A model generated the notes under the pieces. It was not told the DNA's origin. It ran no database searches and worked only from the letters and a program-made list of their open reading frames with translations. Shown piece by piece: positions 1 to 8,094 of a stretch of 64,000 bases of DNA; positions within the stretch are counted from its first letter, which is position 1, and every line of letters begins with the position of its first letter. Position numbers and translations under genes: made by a program. Source of the DNA: CAJCJE01 sp035948315 (GTDB lineage: Bacteria > Actinomycetota > Actinomycetes > Mycobacteriales > Pseudonocardiaceae); NCBI GenBank assembly GCA_035948315.1, contig DASZJG010000014.1, forward strand, positions 23,634-87,633, in the 5' to 3' direction.

Positions 1-1
1 C

Positions 2-2086
2 CAGGCGCAGTGGATCCGGGTCTTCGAGGAGTACGTGCTCGAACTGGCCGGCCAGGGCCTGATCCACGGGCCCGCGCATTCGAGCATCGGGCAGGAGGGC
101 GGCGCGGTCGGCTCGATCCTGCCGCTGCGCGACGACGACTACGTCAACGGCTCGCACCGCGGCCACCATCAGTTCCTCGCCAAGGCGTTCGGGCACGTGC
201 TGGCGAACAAGTCCGGCGTGCTGCCGGAGTTGACCGACGACGTGCGCACCGTGCTGCGCCGGACCCTGGCCGAGATCTGCGGCCTTGCCGATGGCTACGG
301 TCACGGTCGCGGTGGATCCATGCACCTGCGCTGGCGCGAGGCGGGTGCGATGGGCACCAACGCGATCGTCGGCGGGGGAGTGCCGCAGGCCCTCGGCTAT
401 GCCTTCAACCAGCGCCGGTGCGGCACCGACGCGGTCAGCGTGACCTATTTCGGCGACGGCGCCGCGAATATCGGCTCGGTGCTGGAGTCGTTCAACCTCG
501 CCGCCGCGTGGCAGCTGCCGGTCTGTTTCTTCATCGAGAACAACCGGTACGCGGTCTCGACCTCGGTCGAGGAGGCGACGGCCGAACCGAGACTCTCGGC
601 GCGCGGGCCTGGCTTCGGCATCCCGAGCTGGCGGGTGGACGGAATGGATCCACTCGCGGTCCACCTCGCCATGACCGAGGCGCTGGCCCACCTGCGTGGC
701 GGGCACGGGCCGACGATCGTGGAGGCCGAGGTCTACCGGTACTTCCACCAGAACGGGCCGTACCCGGGCAGCGCCTTCGGCTATCGCGACAAGGCCGAGG
801 AACAGGCGTGGCGCGACCGGGATCCGATCGAACTGCTGCGCACGCAGGTGATCCGGCGCGGCCTGGCGAGCGCGGAGGAGGTCGATGCCGCCCGGGGACA
901 GGCCGCCGCGACCATGCGCGAGATCGGCGACGGCCTGTTCGAACCCCTGCCCGAACAACTGGCCGGCGGCAAACCCGGGCAGCGGCGGATCAAGGCGTCG
1001 GCCTGGCCGGATCCCGGCTTCGTCGACGTGGGCGTGCGCGGTGACCTCAGCGAGTTGACCGGCAGCCGGTACGAGGAGCAGGACACGTTCTCCGGCGCGA
1101 TCGCCGACCGGCGGTTCATCGACGTGGTCAGCGAGGTACTGGCGCGTCGCATGGCGACCGACGAGCGGATCGTGGTGCTGGGCGAGGACGTGCACCGGCT
1201 CAAGGGCGGCACGAACGGCGCGACCAAGGCCGCGCTCGAACGCTTCCCGGACCGCGTGCTGGGCACCCCGATCAGCGAGAACGCGTTCACCGGACTCGGC
1301 GCCGGGATGGCGCTGGACGGACGGTTCCGGCCGATCGTCGAGTTCATGTACGCCGACTTCATGTGGGTGGCGGCGGATCAGCTGTTCAACCAGGTCGCCA
1401 AGGCGCGGCACATGTTCGGCGGCGAGAGCGCGGTTCCGTTGGTGTTGCGCAGCAAGCTCGCCGCCGGCACCGGCTATGGCTCGCAGCATTCGATGGATCC
1501 GGCCGGCATCCTGGTCACCGCGCCGGGTCTGCGGGTTGTCGCGCCCGCCAACCCGTTCGACTACGTCGGCCTGATGAACACCGCGCTGGCCTGCGACGAC
1601 CCGGTCGTCGTGCTCGAACACGTCGACCTGTACGCGTCGAGGGGACCGGGTCCGGTCGACGACCTGGACTACCTGATCCCGGTGGGCAAGGCCGCGCTGC
1701 GCCGGGAAGGCGATGACCTCACCGTGATCTCCTACCTCGCCATGGTCCGGCACTGCGTCGACGCGCTGGACCAGGTGGCCGAGATCAAGGCCGACCTGAT
1801 CGACCTGCGCTGGCTGGATCGCGCGAGCCTGGACTGGGACACCATCGAGCGCAGCGTCCGCAAGACCAATCGCGTGCTCATCGTCGAACAGGGCGCGATC
1901 GGGACCTCCTACGGCGGCTGGCTCGCCGACGAGATCGGACGGCGCCTGTTCGACTGGCTGGACGCGCCGATCCAGCGGGTCACCGGCGGCGAGGCGTCGC
2001 CGAGCATCAGCAAGGTTCTCGAGCGCGCGGCGATCGCGCGGACCGAGGACGTCGCCACCGCCCTGCGCGCGATCGCCGCCGAGTGA
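2..2086 (+). CDS. 2-oxoacid dehydrogenase E1, fused alpha and beta subunits (5' partial)
   Basis: This is the thiamine-diphosphate E1 component of a 2-oxoacid (branched-chain, pyruvate or acetoin type) dehydrogenase complex. The open frame runs to the left window edge without a start, so the N-terminus is missing. The alpha half carries the ThDP motif GDGAANIG near base 455. The beta half starts near base 1100 and shows GEDVHRLKGG and the LGTPISE region. Alpha and beta are normally separate polypeptides; here they form one frame of more than 690 codons. The stop is 8 bases before the E2 start, so the two are cotranscribed. No E3 lipoamide dehydrogenase is present in the window. Substrate specificity cannot be read from the sequence. 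Confidence 0.93.
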   Translation, partial: QAQWIRVFEEYVLELAGQGLIHGPAHSSIGQEGGAVGSILPLRDDDYVNGSHRGHHQFLAKAFGHVLANKSGVLPELTDDVRTVLRRTLAEICGLADGYGHGRGGSMHLRWREAGAMGTNAIVGGGVPQALGYAFNQRRCGTDAVSVTYFGDGAANIGSVLESFNLAAAWQLPVCFFIENNRYAVSTSVEEATAEPRLSARGPGFGIPSWRVDGMDPLAVHLAMTEALAHLRGGHGPTIVEAEVYRYFHQNGPYPGSAFGYRDKAEEQAWRDRDPIELLRTQVIRRGLASAEEVDAARGQAAATMREIGDGLFEPLPEQLAGGKPGQRRIKASAWPDPGFVDVGVRGDLSELTGSRYEEQDTFSGAIADRRFIDVVSEVLARRMATDERIVVLGEDVHRLKGGTNGATKAALERFPDRVLGTPISENAFTGLGAGMALDGRFRPIVEFMYADFMWVAADQLFNQVAKARHMFGGESAVPLVLRSKLAAGTGYGSQHSMDPAGILVTAPGLRVVAPANPFDYVGLMNTALACDDPVVVLEHVDLYASRGPGPVDDLDYLIPVGKAALRREGDDLTVISYLAMVRHCVDALDQVAEIKADLIDLRWLDRASLDWDTIERSVRKTNRVLIVEQGAIGTSYGGWLADEIGRRLFDWLDAPIQRVTGGEASPSISKVLERAAIARTEDVATALRAIAAE

Positions 2087-2094
2087 GGAGAGCC

Positions 2095-3177
2095 ATGGCA
2101 ACGCTGCTGCGCATGCCCGAGGTCGCGGCCGGCGCAACCGAGGCCGTGCTGTCCGAGTGGCTGGTCAAGGAGAACGCGCCGTTCGCGACCGGCGACCCGA
2201 TCGCGGTCGTGGAAACCGACAAGGCGGCGGTGGAGATAGCGGCCGAGACGGACGGCGTGATCCTCACAACGCTGGTGTCGGGCGGGACATCGGTCGCGGT
2301 CGGTGCGCCGATGGCGTTGCTCGGTGTCGAGGGCGAGCGTGTCGAGGGCGAGCGCGCCGACGTCGAGGCACCGAACCGGGTTTTCGCCAGTCCGTTGGCG
2401 CGCAAGCTGTTGAAGGAGGCGGGCGTCGAGCCGGCACAGGTGCGCGGCACCGGGCCGAACGGCCGGATCGTCCGCCGGGACGTCGAACGTGCCCTCGTTC
2501 GACCGAAACCCGACCGACAGCAGCGAGTCCGGCGGACGGTCGCGCGCAGGCTGATCCTGAGCAAGCAGACCGTGCCGCACTTCTACCTCACCCGCACCGC
2601 GCGCCTTGACGACCTGCTCGCCCTGCGCGAGCGGCTCAACTCCGTGTCGCCACACCGGATTTCCATCAACGACCTGGTGCTGCGCGCGGTCGGCGTCGCG
2701 CACACGGTGGTACCCGAGGCCAACGTGATCTGGACCGACGACGCGCCGCGCCGGTTCGACTCGGTCGACGTCGGCGTTGCCATCGCGTCCGAACGCGGCC
2801 TGGTCACGCCCGTGCTGCGCGGCGTCGAGAAGACCACGCCGAGCGCGATCGCCGCTCAGGTGCGGACCTTCGCGCAGCAGGCCGACGAAGGCAGGCTCAA
2901 CCAGGCCGATCTGGAGGGCGGCACGATCACCGTCACGAACCTCGGCATGTTCGGGGTCGAGCAGTTCGCGGCCATCATCAACCCGCCGCAGTCGGCGATC
3001 CTGGCCGTCGGCGCGGCGATCCCGACACCGGTCGTGCTGGACGGCAGTGTTGGGGTGGCGACGTGTGCGGCGCTCACGCTGTCGGTCGATCACCGGGCCA
3101 TCGACGGCGCACTGGCGGCCCGGTGGCTGGCCGCGTTGGTCGGCGTGCTCGAAGAGCCGTTGCGCCTGGTGGCCTAG
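2095..3177 (+). CDS. Dihydrolipoamide acyltransferase (E2)
   Basis: This 360-residue protein is the E2 core of the 2-oxoacid dehydrogenase complex and passes the acyl group from lipoate to CoA. Domains in order are a single lipoyl domain with the lipoylated Lys in VETDKAAVEI (about residue 41), an E3/E1-binding domain (ASPLARKLLKEAGV), and the catalytic domain ending in the active-site motif SVDHRAIDG. ATG at 2095 is chosen over the in-frame GTG at 2083 because the GAGGAG-like Shine-Dalgarno lies just upstream and the GTG would overlap the E1 stop. It has one lipoyl domain and is short compared with pyruvate E2s, as in branched-chain or acetoin-type complexes. Confidence 0.94.
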   Translation: MATLLRMPEVAAGATEAVLSEWLVKENAPFATGDPIAVVETDKAAVEIAAETDGVILTTLVSGGTSVAVGAPMALLGVEGERVEGERADVEAPNRVFASPLARKLLKEAGVEPAQVRGTGPNGRIVRRDVERALVRPKPDRQQRVRRTVARRLILSKQTVPHFYLTRTARLDDLLALRERLNSVSPHRISINDLVLRAVGVAHTVVPEANVIWTDDAPRRFDSVDVGVAIASERGLVTPVLRGVEKTTPSAIAAQVRTFAQQADEGRLNQADLEGGTITVTNLGMFGVEQFAAIINPPQSAILAVGAAIPTPVVLDGSVGVATCAALTLSVDHRAIDGALAARWLAALVGVLEEPLRLVA

Positions 3178-3193
3178 TAGACGAGGAGCTCGA

Positions 3194-4444
3194 GTGAGTG
3201 CCATGACGAATCGGCCACTGCCGGCCCCCGGACACGGCGGCGTCGACTTCGAGCAGCGGGTGGACTTCGACCGGCTGCGTGCCTATCGGCTGGCCAGGGC
3301 CAGGGCGGCGCTGGAGTCGAGCGAGTGCGGCGCGTTCCTGCTGTTCGACTTCTACAACATCCGGTACACGACCCAGACCTGGATCGGCGGCGCGCTCGGC
3401 GACAAGATGACCCGCTACGCGCTGCTGACCCGAGGCGGCGAACCGGTGCTGTGGGATTTCGGCTCGGCGGCCAAACACCACCAGCTGTACTCGCCGTGGC
3501 TGCGGCCGGAGAACTCCCGGGCCGGCATGCTCGGCCTGCGCGGCGCGATCGCCCCGAGCGCCGGCCTGATGGAGTCGGCGGTACGCGAGATCAAGGGCAT
3601 GCTCACCGACGCCGGCCTCGCCGGTCAGCCGGTCGGCGTGGACATCGTCGAACCGCCGTTCCTGTTCGAGATGCAGCGGCAGGGCCTGACCGTGCTCGAC
3701 GCGCAACAGTTGATGCTCGATGCGCGGCAGCTCAAGTCGGGCGACGAGATCACCCTGCTCACCCAGGCCGCGGCCATGGTCGACGGCGTGTACCAGGACA
3801 TCGTCGAGGCGCTCAAGCCGGGCGTCCGGGAGAACGAGATCGTGGCGCTGGCCAACAAGCGGCTCTACGAGATGGGCTCGGACCAGGTCGAGGCGATCAA
3901 CGCGGTGTCGGGGGAGCGGTGCAACCCGCACCCGCACAACTTCTCCGATCGCCTCATTCGCCCCGGCGACCAGGCGTTCTTCGACATCATCCAGTCCTAC
4001 AACGGTTACCGCACCTGCTACTACCGCACGTTCGGCGTCGGCAGCGCGACGCCGTCCCAGCGCGACGCGTACACCAAGGCTCGCGAATGGATGGACGCCG
4101 CCATCGCGATCGCCGGTCCCGGCGTCGGCACCGACACGATCGCCCGGGTGTGGCCGGCAGCTACGGAGTTCGGGTTCGACAGTGAAATGGCCGCGTTCGG
4201 CCTCCAGTTCGGCCACGGCCTCGGTCTCGGCCTGCACGAACGGCCGATCATCTCCCGACTCAACAGCCTGGACAACCCGGTCGAGATCCAGCCTGGCATG
4301 GTGTTCGCGCTGGAGACCTACTGCCCGGCGTCGGACGGCTTCTCCGCCGCGCGAATCGAGGAGGAGGTCGTGGTGACCGAGTCAGGCACGCACGTGATCA
4401 CCAGGTTTCCCGCGCAGGACCTGTTCATCGCCAACAAGTACTGA
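3194..4444 (+). CDS. M24-fold (creatinase/aminopeptidase-like) hydrolase with altered metal site
   Basis: This 416-residue protein has a creatinase-type N-terminal domain and a C-terminal pita-bread M24 domain, as in Xaa-Pro peptidases, creatinase, DddP and the ectoine hydrolase DoeA/EutD. Aligning by eye, the first metal Asp is D264 in FFDIIQSYNG, but the second is Cys275 (RTCYYRT where RSDxTRT is usual). The His ligand H341, catalytic-type H348 (LHERP), E374 and E390 are kept. GTG 3194 is preferred because GAGGAG lies 5 bases upstream; ATG 3203 is the alternative. It lies directly behind E2 and before a PIG-L deacetylase, so a small-molecule hydrolase feeding the same catabolic route is more likely than a peptidase. 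Substrate unknown. Confidence 0.82.
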   Translation: MSAMTNRPLPAPGHGGVDFEQRVDFDRLRAYRLARARAALESSECGAFLLFDFYNIRYTTQTWIGGALGDKMTRYALLTRGGEPVLWDFGSAAKHHQLYSPWLRPENSRAGMLGLRGAIAPSAGLMESAVREIKGMLTDAGLAGQPVGVDIVEPPFLFEMQRQGLTVLDAQQLMLDARQLKSGDEITLLTQAAAMVDGVYQDIVEALKPGVRENEIVALANKRLYEMGSDQVEAINAVSGERCNPHPHNFSDRLIRPGDQAFFDIIQSYNGYRTCYYRTFGVGSATPSQRDAYTKAREWMDAAIAIAGPGVGTDTIARVWPAATEFGFDSEMAAFGLQFGHGLGLGLHERPIISRLNSLDNPVEIQPGMVFALETYCPASDGFSAARIEEEVVVTESGTHVITRFPAQDLFIANKY

Positions 4445-4481
4445 CGAGCGAACCCATGCGTTCCCGTGGTAGACCTTCGCC

Positions 4482-5210
4482 ATGACCGATCCGTTGCCGC
4501 TGGTGGACGAGTCGTGGTCGAGCGCGCTGGCGATCGCCGCGCACCCGGACGACCTGGAGTACGGCACGGCGTCGGCCATCGCCCGCTGGACCGCCCAGGG
4601 CAAGCGGGTGGCGTACTGCCTGGCCACCAGCGGCGAGGCCGGCATCGACGCGATGGATCCGGCCGTCGCCGGACCACTGCGCGAGGCCGAGGAGCGTGCG
4701 GGCGCCGCGATCGTCGGCGTCGACGTGGTCGAGTTCCTCGGCCTGCCCGACGGCATGCTGGAGTACGGGCTGCCGCTTCGGCGGGAGATCGCCCGCGCCG
4801 TCCGCCGGCACCGGCCGGACGTCGTCATCGGCTGCAACCACCACGACTCCTGGGGCCCCGGCCTGCCCAACCAGGCCGACCACATCGCGGTCGGCCGGGC
4901 CGTAGTGGACGGCGTGCGGGACGCCGCGAACCGCTGGGTGTTCCGCGAACTCGTCGACGAGGGACTGCAACCGTGGCGGGTGCGGCACATCATCGTCGCC
5001 GGCAGCACCGAACCCACGCACGGCATCGACATCACGGACTTCCTGGACGCGGGCGTCGCATCGCTGGAGGCGCACGCCGAGTACCTGCGCGGGCTCGGCC
5101 CGGACAACACCATGCGCGAACCGCACGAGTTCCTGGAAGCCATGGCGCGCGACGCCGCACAGCGGCTCGGCGTGCGGTTCGCGGTCACCGCGGAAGTCAT
5201 CAGCCTCTGA
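4482..5210 (+). CDS. PIG-L family N-deacetylase
   Basis: This 242-residue LmbE/PIG-L-fold zinc deacetylase has the N-terminal metal motif AHPDDLE (about residue 19) and a downstream HHDSWGPGLPNQADH segment that supplies the third zinc His. The family includes MshB, Mca and N-acetylglucosaminyl-PI deacetylase. Here the setting is catabolic: it follows the M24 hydrolase and its stop overlaps the GntR start (TGATG). I infer it removes an N-acyl group from the product of the neighbouring hydrolase, in the way the deacetylase partners the hydrolase in ectoine breakdown. Mycothiol-related roles are less likely from context. Length is normal for the family. Confidence 0.9.
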   Translation: MTDPLPLVDESWSSALAIAAHPDDLEYGTASAIARWTAQGKRVAYCLATSGEAGIDAMDPAVAGPLREAEERAGAAIVGVDVVEFLGLPDGMLEYGLPLRREIARAVRRHRPDVVIGCNHHDSWGPGLPNQADHIAVGRAVVDGVRDAANRWVFRELVDEGLQPWRVRHIIVAGSTEPTHGIDITDFLDAGVASLEAHAEYLRGLGPDNTMREPHEFLEAMARDAAQRLGVRFAVTAEVISL

Positions 5211-5890
5211 TGACCGAGCGCGCCGAATGGGGATCGGGCGGGGTCGCGAGCCAGCGGATCGCCGATCTGCTGCGCGAACGCATCCTGGCCGGCGAACTCG
5301 CGCCGGGCACCAGGATCATCCAGGACGACCTCGCCGAGGAGCTGAACACCAGCAGGCTGCCGGTGCGTGAGGCGCTGCGCATTCTCTCCTCGCTCGGCCT
5401 GGTTCGGCTGCGCGCCAACCAGGGCGCCTGGGTCTCCACTATGGACATGCGCGAGTGCGAGCTGAGCTACAAGATGCGCGAGCGCATCGAACCCCTGCTG
5501 CTCGCCGAATCCGCGCCCGAACTGTCCGATGCGGACATCGCGGAACTGCACCGGTTGCAGGAGGAGATCGAGCGCACCGACGACGTCGAGCGATTCCTGG
5601 TGCTCGACCGCCAACTGCACTGGGCGACCTACCAGCGCCACCGCGCCGAAGAGTTGGCGTCGATCGTCGCCCGCCTCTGGGACACCACGCAGCACTACCG
5701 TCGCGCGTTCACCCGGCTGACCGGCGCGCGGCGTCGATGGATCATCGGCGCCGAACACCGGCTGCTCATCGAGGCGCTGCGCGTGCACGACCAGACGTCG
5801 GCCGAGCGCATCCTCGAACTGCACATCCGCCGCACGAGGGTGGAGCTGTCCGGCCATCCGGAACTCTTCACCCCGCTGACAAACAACTAG
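5210..5890 (+). CDS. GntR/FadR-family transcriptional regulator
   Basis: The protein has 226 residues. The N-terminal winged helix (residues about 12-75) contains TSRLPVREALRILSSLGLV, the typical GntR recognition helix. An all-alpha FCD ligand-binding domain (about 85-215) follows, with helices bearing D, H and H positions such as DRQLHWATYQ and EHRLLIEALR that usually bind a metal-carboxylate ligand. The ATG start shares its A with the TGA of the deacetylase gene. It closes the catabolic operon, so it most likely senses a carboxylate intermediate and controls the operon's promoter, which lies outside the window. Confidence 0.93.
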   Translation: MTERAEWGSGGVASQRIADLLRERILAGELAPGTRIIQDDLAEELNTSRLPVREALRILSSLGLVRLRANQGAWVSTMDMRECELSYKMRERIEPLLLAESAPELSDADIAELHRLQEEIERTDDVERFLVLDRQLHWATYQRHRAEELASIVARLWDTTQHYRRAFTRLTGARRRWIIGAEHRLLIEALRVHDQTSAERILELHIRRTRVELSGHPELFTPLTNN

Positions 5891-5902
5891 TTGGTTGTTA
5901 CG

Positions 5903-5972
5903 GGGGTGGGAGGGGTCAGCGGGGTGGGGGTCGGCGGTGGGATGAGTCAGCGGGGTGGGAGGGGTCAGCGGG
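5903..5972. repeat. 21-bp direct repeat in intergenic spacer
   Basis: The 21-mer starting GGGGTGGGAGGGGTCAGCGG occurs at 5903-5923 and again at 5952-5972, with degenerate partial copies between and after. It sits between the convergent GntR and acetyltransferase genes and runs into the 3' end of the latter. It looks like slipped-strand expansion of a G-rich spacer; no function is evident. Confidence 0.7.
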
Positions 5973-6639
5973 TGGGATGAGCCAGCGGGGCTTGCTGGTC
6001 GATGCCCAGGACGGGCAGGCATTCCCGCACGCCGGTCAGCTCGATGTCGTCCCGGCGGGCCCGCTCCCACGCGTCCCGGGTGAGCCGCCACTGCTGGATC
6101 AGCCCTGGTTCGCCGCGGCGGGTGTCCCAGTCCGTGCCGTTGGGTTCGTAGCCAAGGCCACGGGAAACGCGGTTGGACGCCGCGTTGTCGAAGAAGGCGT
6201 CGCTGCCGGCTTCGCGGGCGCCCAGTCCGGCGAAGGCCAAGTGCAGGATCGCCGCGCGCATTTCCTTGCCGAGCCCCTGCCCGCGACTGCCAGGAGCCAG
6301 CCACGAGAAGCTGGTCACCGTGCCGAACCGCGTGAAGTTCCGGCCGGTGAGGTCCTGCATGCCGACCGGTTCGCCGTCGACGAGCACGGCGAAGTACAGC
6401 CGCCACCAATCCGGGCTCATCCGGCCGCGGCCGGACCAGATGCCGCGCAGCCATCGCCACTCGCGTTCTGGGCTGTCGGCGTAGAACGAGGCCGGGTCGT
6501 CGAACGGCCACGGCTCCGCGTCGGCGATCCCGGCCCGGACGAGCGGCACGAGGCGCTCCAGCAGTTCGTCGGACGCACCGGCCAGGATCAGACGCGGGGT
6601 CCGGACTTCGACGTTCAGCGGGGGATAGGTGTGGGCCAC
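5965..6639 (-). CDS. GNAT-family N-acetyltransferase
   Basis: The 224-residue protein is of the RimJ/RimL type. It begins with RTPRLILAG, the usual first strand of this subgroup, and has the acetyl-CoA pyrophosphate loop GSRGQGLGKEMRAA at about residues 120-132 and the C-terminal FDNAASNRVSRGLGYE motif typical of small-molecule or protein N-acyltransferases. The substrate is unknown. The last codons fall inside the G-rich direct repeat, so the C-terminal tail is probably not conserved. It is convergent with the GntR gene and separated by 40 bases from the upstream minus-strand gene. Confidence 0.88.
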   Translation of the reverse strand: MAHTYPPLNVEVRTPRLILAGASDELLERLVPLVRAGIADAEPWPFDDPASFYADSPEREWRWLRGIWSGRGRMSPDWWRLYFAVLVDGEPVGMQDLTGRNFTRFGTVTSFSWLAPGSRGQGLGKEMRAAILHLAFAGLGAREAGSDAFFDNAASNRVSRGLGYEPNGTDWDTRRGEPGLIQQWRLTRDAWERARRDDIELTGVRECLPVLGIDQQAPLAHPTR

Positions 6640-6679
6640 GTCCGGACCGTAAGTCAGGCCGGCCGGCGCCGCATCCGGT

Positions 6680-7306
6680 TTACCGGGCGGGCAGGCGGGT
6701 GAGGTCGACGCCGAGATTTTCTCGGAGGTAGACCTCGATGAACACGCGCAGGTACGGGTCGCGGCCCAGCTGCTCGAAATACTCCCGCAACGCCGGATCG
6801 ACCTGTTCGGTCAGGTGCACGATGCGCCACAGGTTGATCGGCCGCTGCTCGGTGCCGGCGACCGAGTGCTCGACATGAAAGATCGGCTGCCCGGTGCCGG
6901 CCTCGCGGGTGCGGCCATCGGGCGTCCGGTAGTCCGGTGCGCCGATGAAGAAGATGCGCTGCTGCTCGTGGTCGACCCGGACGTGCTCGATCACCGTGCC
7001 GTAGGTCGGCTGGTCGAGCCAGATTCGCTGGTCCGACACGCGGGTGAAGATCTCCGACCGGTCGTCCCGCGACTCGGGGAACTTCTCGACGCTGCCCGGC
7101 TCGATCACGGTCGGGATGTAGATGTCCGGGTGCGACGCCTTGCGCACCTCCATGTCCCACAGCATGGTGCCGGTGAACACGAAGTCGTTATCGACGTCGT
7201 AGCGGTCGTGCAGCACCTGGTTGACGTCGACGGGCGGCAGTTCGATCGCGGTGTTGCCGGGCGCCTGCCAGGCAACTTCCAGGACTTTCTGGTGATCGAG
7301 CGACAT
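6680..7306 (-). CDS. Protein of unknown function, 208 residues
   Basis: I do not recognise this protein. It is soluble, acidic and rich in aromatic residues, without a signal peptide or membrane segment. Segments such as RIWLDQPTYGTVIEHVRVDHEQQRIFFIGAPDYRTPDGR look like a beta-rich core, followed by a helical C-terminus (EVDPALREYFEQL-like). Codon use is typical of its neighbours, so it is a genuine gene. A promoter-region palindrome pair lies 25-47 bases upstream of the ATG, suggesting a dedicated regulator. It may be cotranscribed with the acetyltransferase 40 bases downstream. Confidence 0.75.
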   Translation of the reverse strand: MSLDHQKVLEVAWQAPGNTAIELPPVDVNQVLHDRYDVDNDFVFTGTMLWDMEVRKASHPDIYIPTVIEPGSVEKFPESRDDRSEIFTRVSDQRIWLDQPTYGTVIEHVRVDHEQQRIFFIGAPDYRTPDGRTREAGTGQPIFHVEHSVAGTEQRPINLWRIVHLTEQVDPALREYFEQLGRDPYLRVFIEVYLRENLGVDLTRLPAR

Positions 7307-7330
7307 CGGTACTCCTGGTGACTCGCCGAA

Positions 7331-7357
7331 GATAGTAAGTTTTCGTGACTATCACGA
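7331..7357. promoter_or_regulatory. Overlapping palindromes, candidate operator
   Basis: GATAGT at 7331-7336 and ACTATC at 7348-7353 form one inverted repeat; TCGTGA-CTA-TCACGA at 7343-7357 forms a second, perfect one. Both lie just upstream of the minus-strand gene ending its start codon at 7306. The arrangement is typical of a small dimeric repressor site. No matching regulator is identifiable in the window. Confidence 0.5.
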
Positions 7358-7440
7358 GTCTAGCCGTTTCCGGAGCCCGTGCAACGGCGAAGGGCCGCGC
7401 CCGGTGCGGCGCGGCCATTCGGGTTTTCCGGCTGTGCTGG

Positions 7441-8022
7441 TCAGTGCCGTGGGCTCGGTTTTCCGGGTGGCGCAGGGCACACGCCCACCGGCGGCGTACC
7501 GCCGCGGCTGATGGTCACCCCGCCGCTCTGGCTGATGGTCACCGTGCCCGACCCGGACCCGATCGTGGTCACCGGACCCGAGCCGGAACCGGCGGTGACG
7601 ATGCCGGAGCCGGCGGTCACGGTGCCAGGGCCGGTGGTGACAGTGCCGGAACCGGTGGTCACGCGGCCGGTGGTGACGGTGCCAGGGCCGGTGGTCACCG
7701 TGCCAGGGCCGGTGGTGATGGTGCCGGGGCCGGGTGCGCTGGTGGTGCCGGAGCCAGTCGCCGTGCCGGTGCCGCCCTTGATGTGCACGACGCATATCAC
7801 GCAGCCGCCCTTGCCGGGCCTGGCCGGCTTGCTGACGATCACGCCGTTGTCCGACTTCGACAGGTGCGGCGCACCGGGTACCTGGCCGCACTGCTGCGGT
7901 ACCGGGTGGGTCGGGTGCGCGGTCGCCGCCGACGCGCCCTGCGCGCCGATGACCACGGTGGCCAACGCCGCGGCGATCGGCAGGCCGATCCGGCGCAACG
8001 CCCTGGGGGATGGTGCTCCCAC
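7441..8022 (-). CDS. Secreted Gly/Thr/Val repeat protein
   Basis: This 193-residue exported protein has a signal peptide with positive RRIG followed by a hydrophobic stretch and an ASA-AT cleavage region near residue 33. The mature part has a short segment with four cysteines, including GGCVICV, and then about 100 residues built from GTVTTGPGTVTTG-like units, ending with VCPAPPG. The GTG start is supported by GGAGGAGGA five to six bases upstream. It lies directly downstream of the histidine kinase gene and has its own candidate operator at 8115-8133 that matches the one before the efflux operon. Function is unknown; an envelope-stress or surface protein under this two-component system is an inference. 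Confidence 0.8.
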   Translation of the reverse strand: MGAPSPRALRRIGLPIAAALATVVIGAQGASAATAHPTHPVPQQCGQVPGAPHLSKSDNGVIVSKPARPGKGGCVICVVHIKGGTGTATGSGTTSAPGPGTITTGPGTVTTGPGTVTTGRVTTGSGTVTTGPGTVTAGSGIVTAGSGSGPVTTIGSGSGTVTISQSGGVTISRGGTPPVGVCPAPPGKPSPRH

Positions 8023-8094
8023 GACTGTCCTCCTCCTGTTGTCCTCGAACGATCCGAACGCCGTCCGATGACGATCACTGAAGCAGGGCAGGCG

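Noticed and set aside
4482..5210. Mycothiol deacetylase MshB/Mca as the identity of the PIG-L protein
   Set aside because: The zinc motif fits the whole family, but the gene is embedded in a catabolic operon and no mycothiol-specific signature was recognised.
7510..7760. Short tandem repeats resembling a repeat array
   Set aside because: They are in-frame codon repeats of the secreted Gly/Thr/Val protein; spacing is irregular and there are no unique spacers, so this is not CRISPR.
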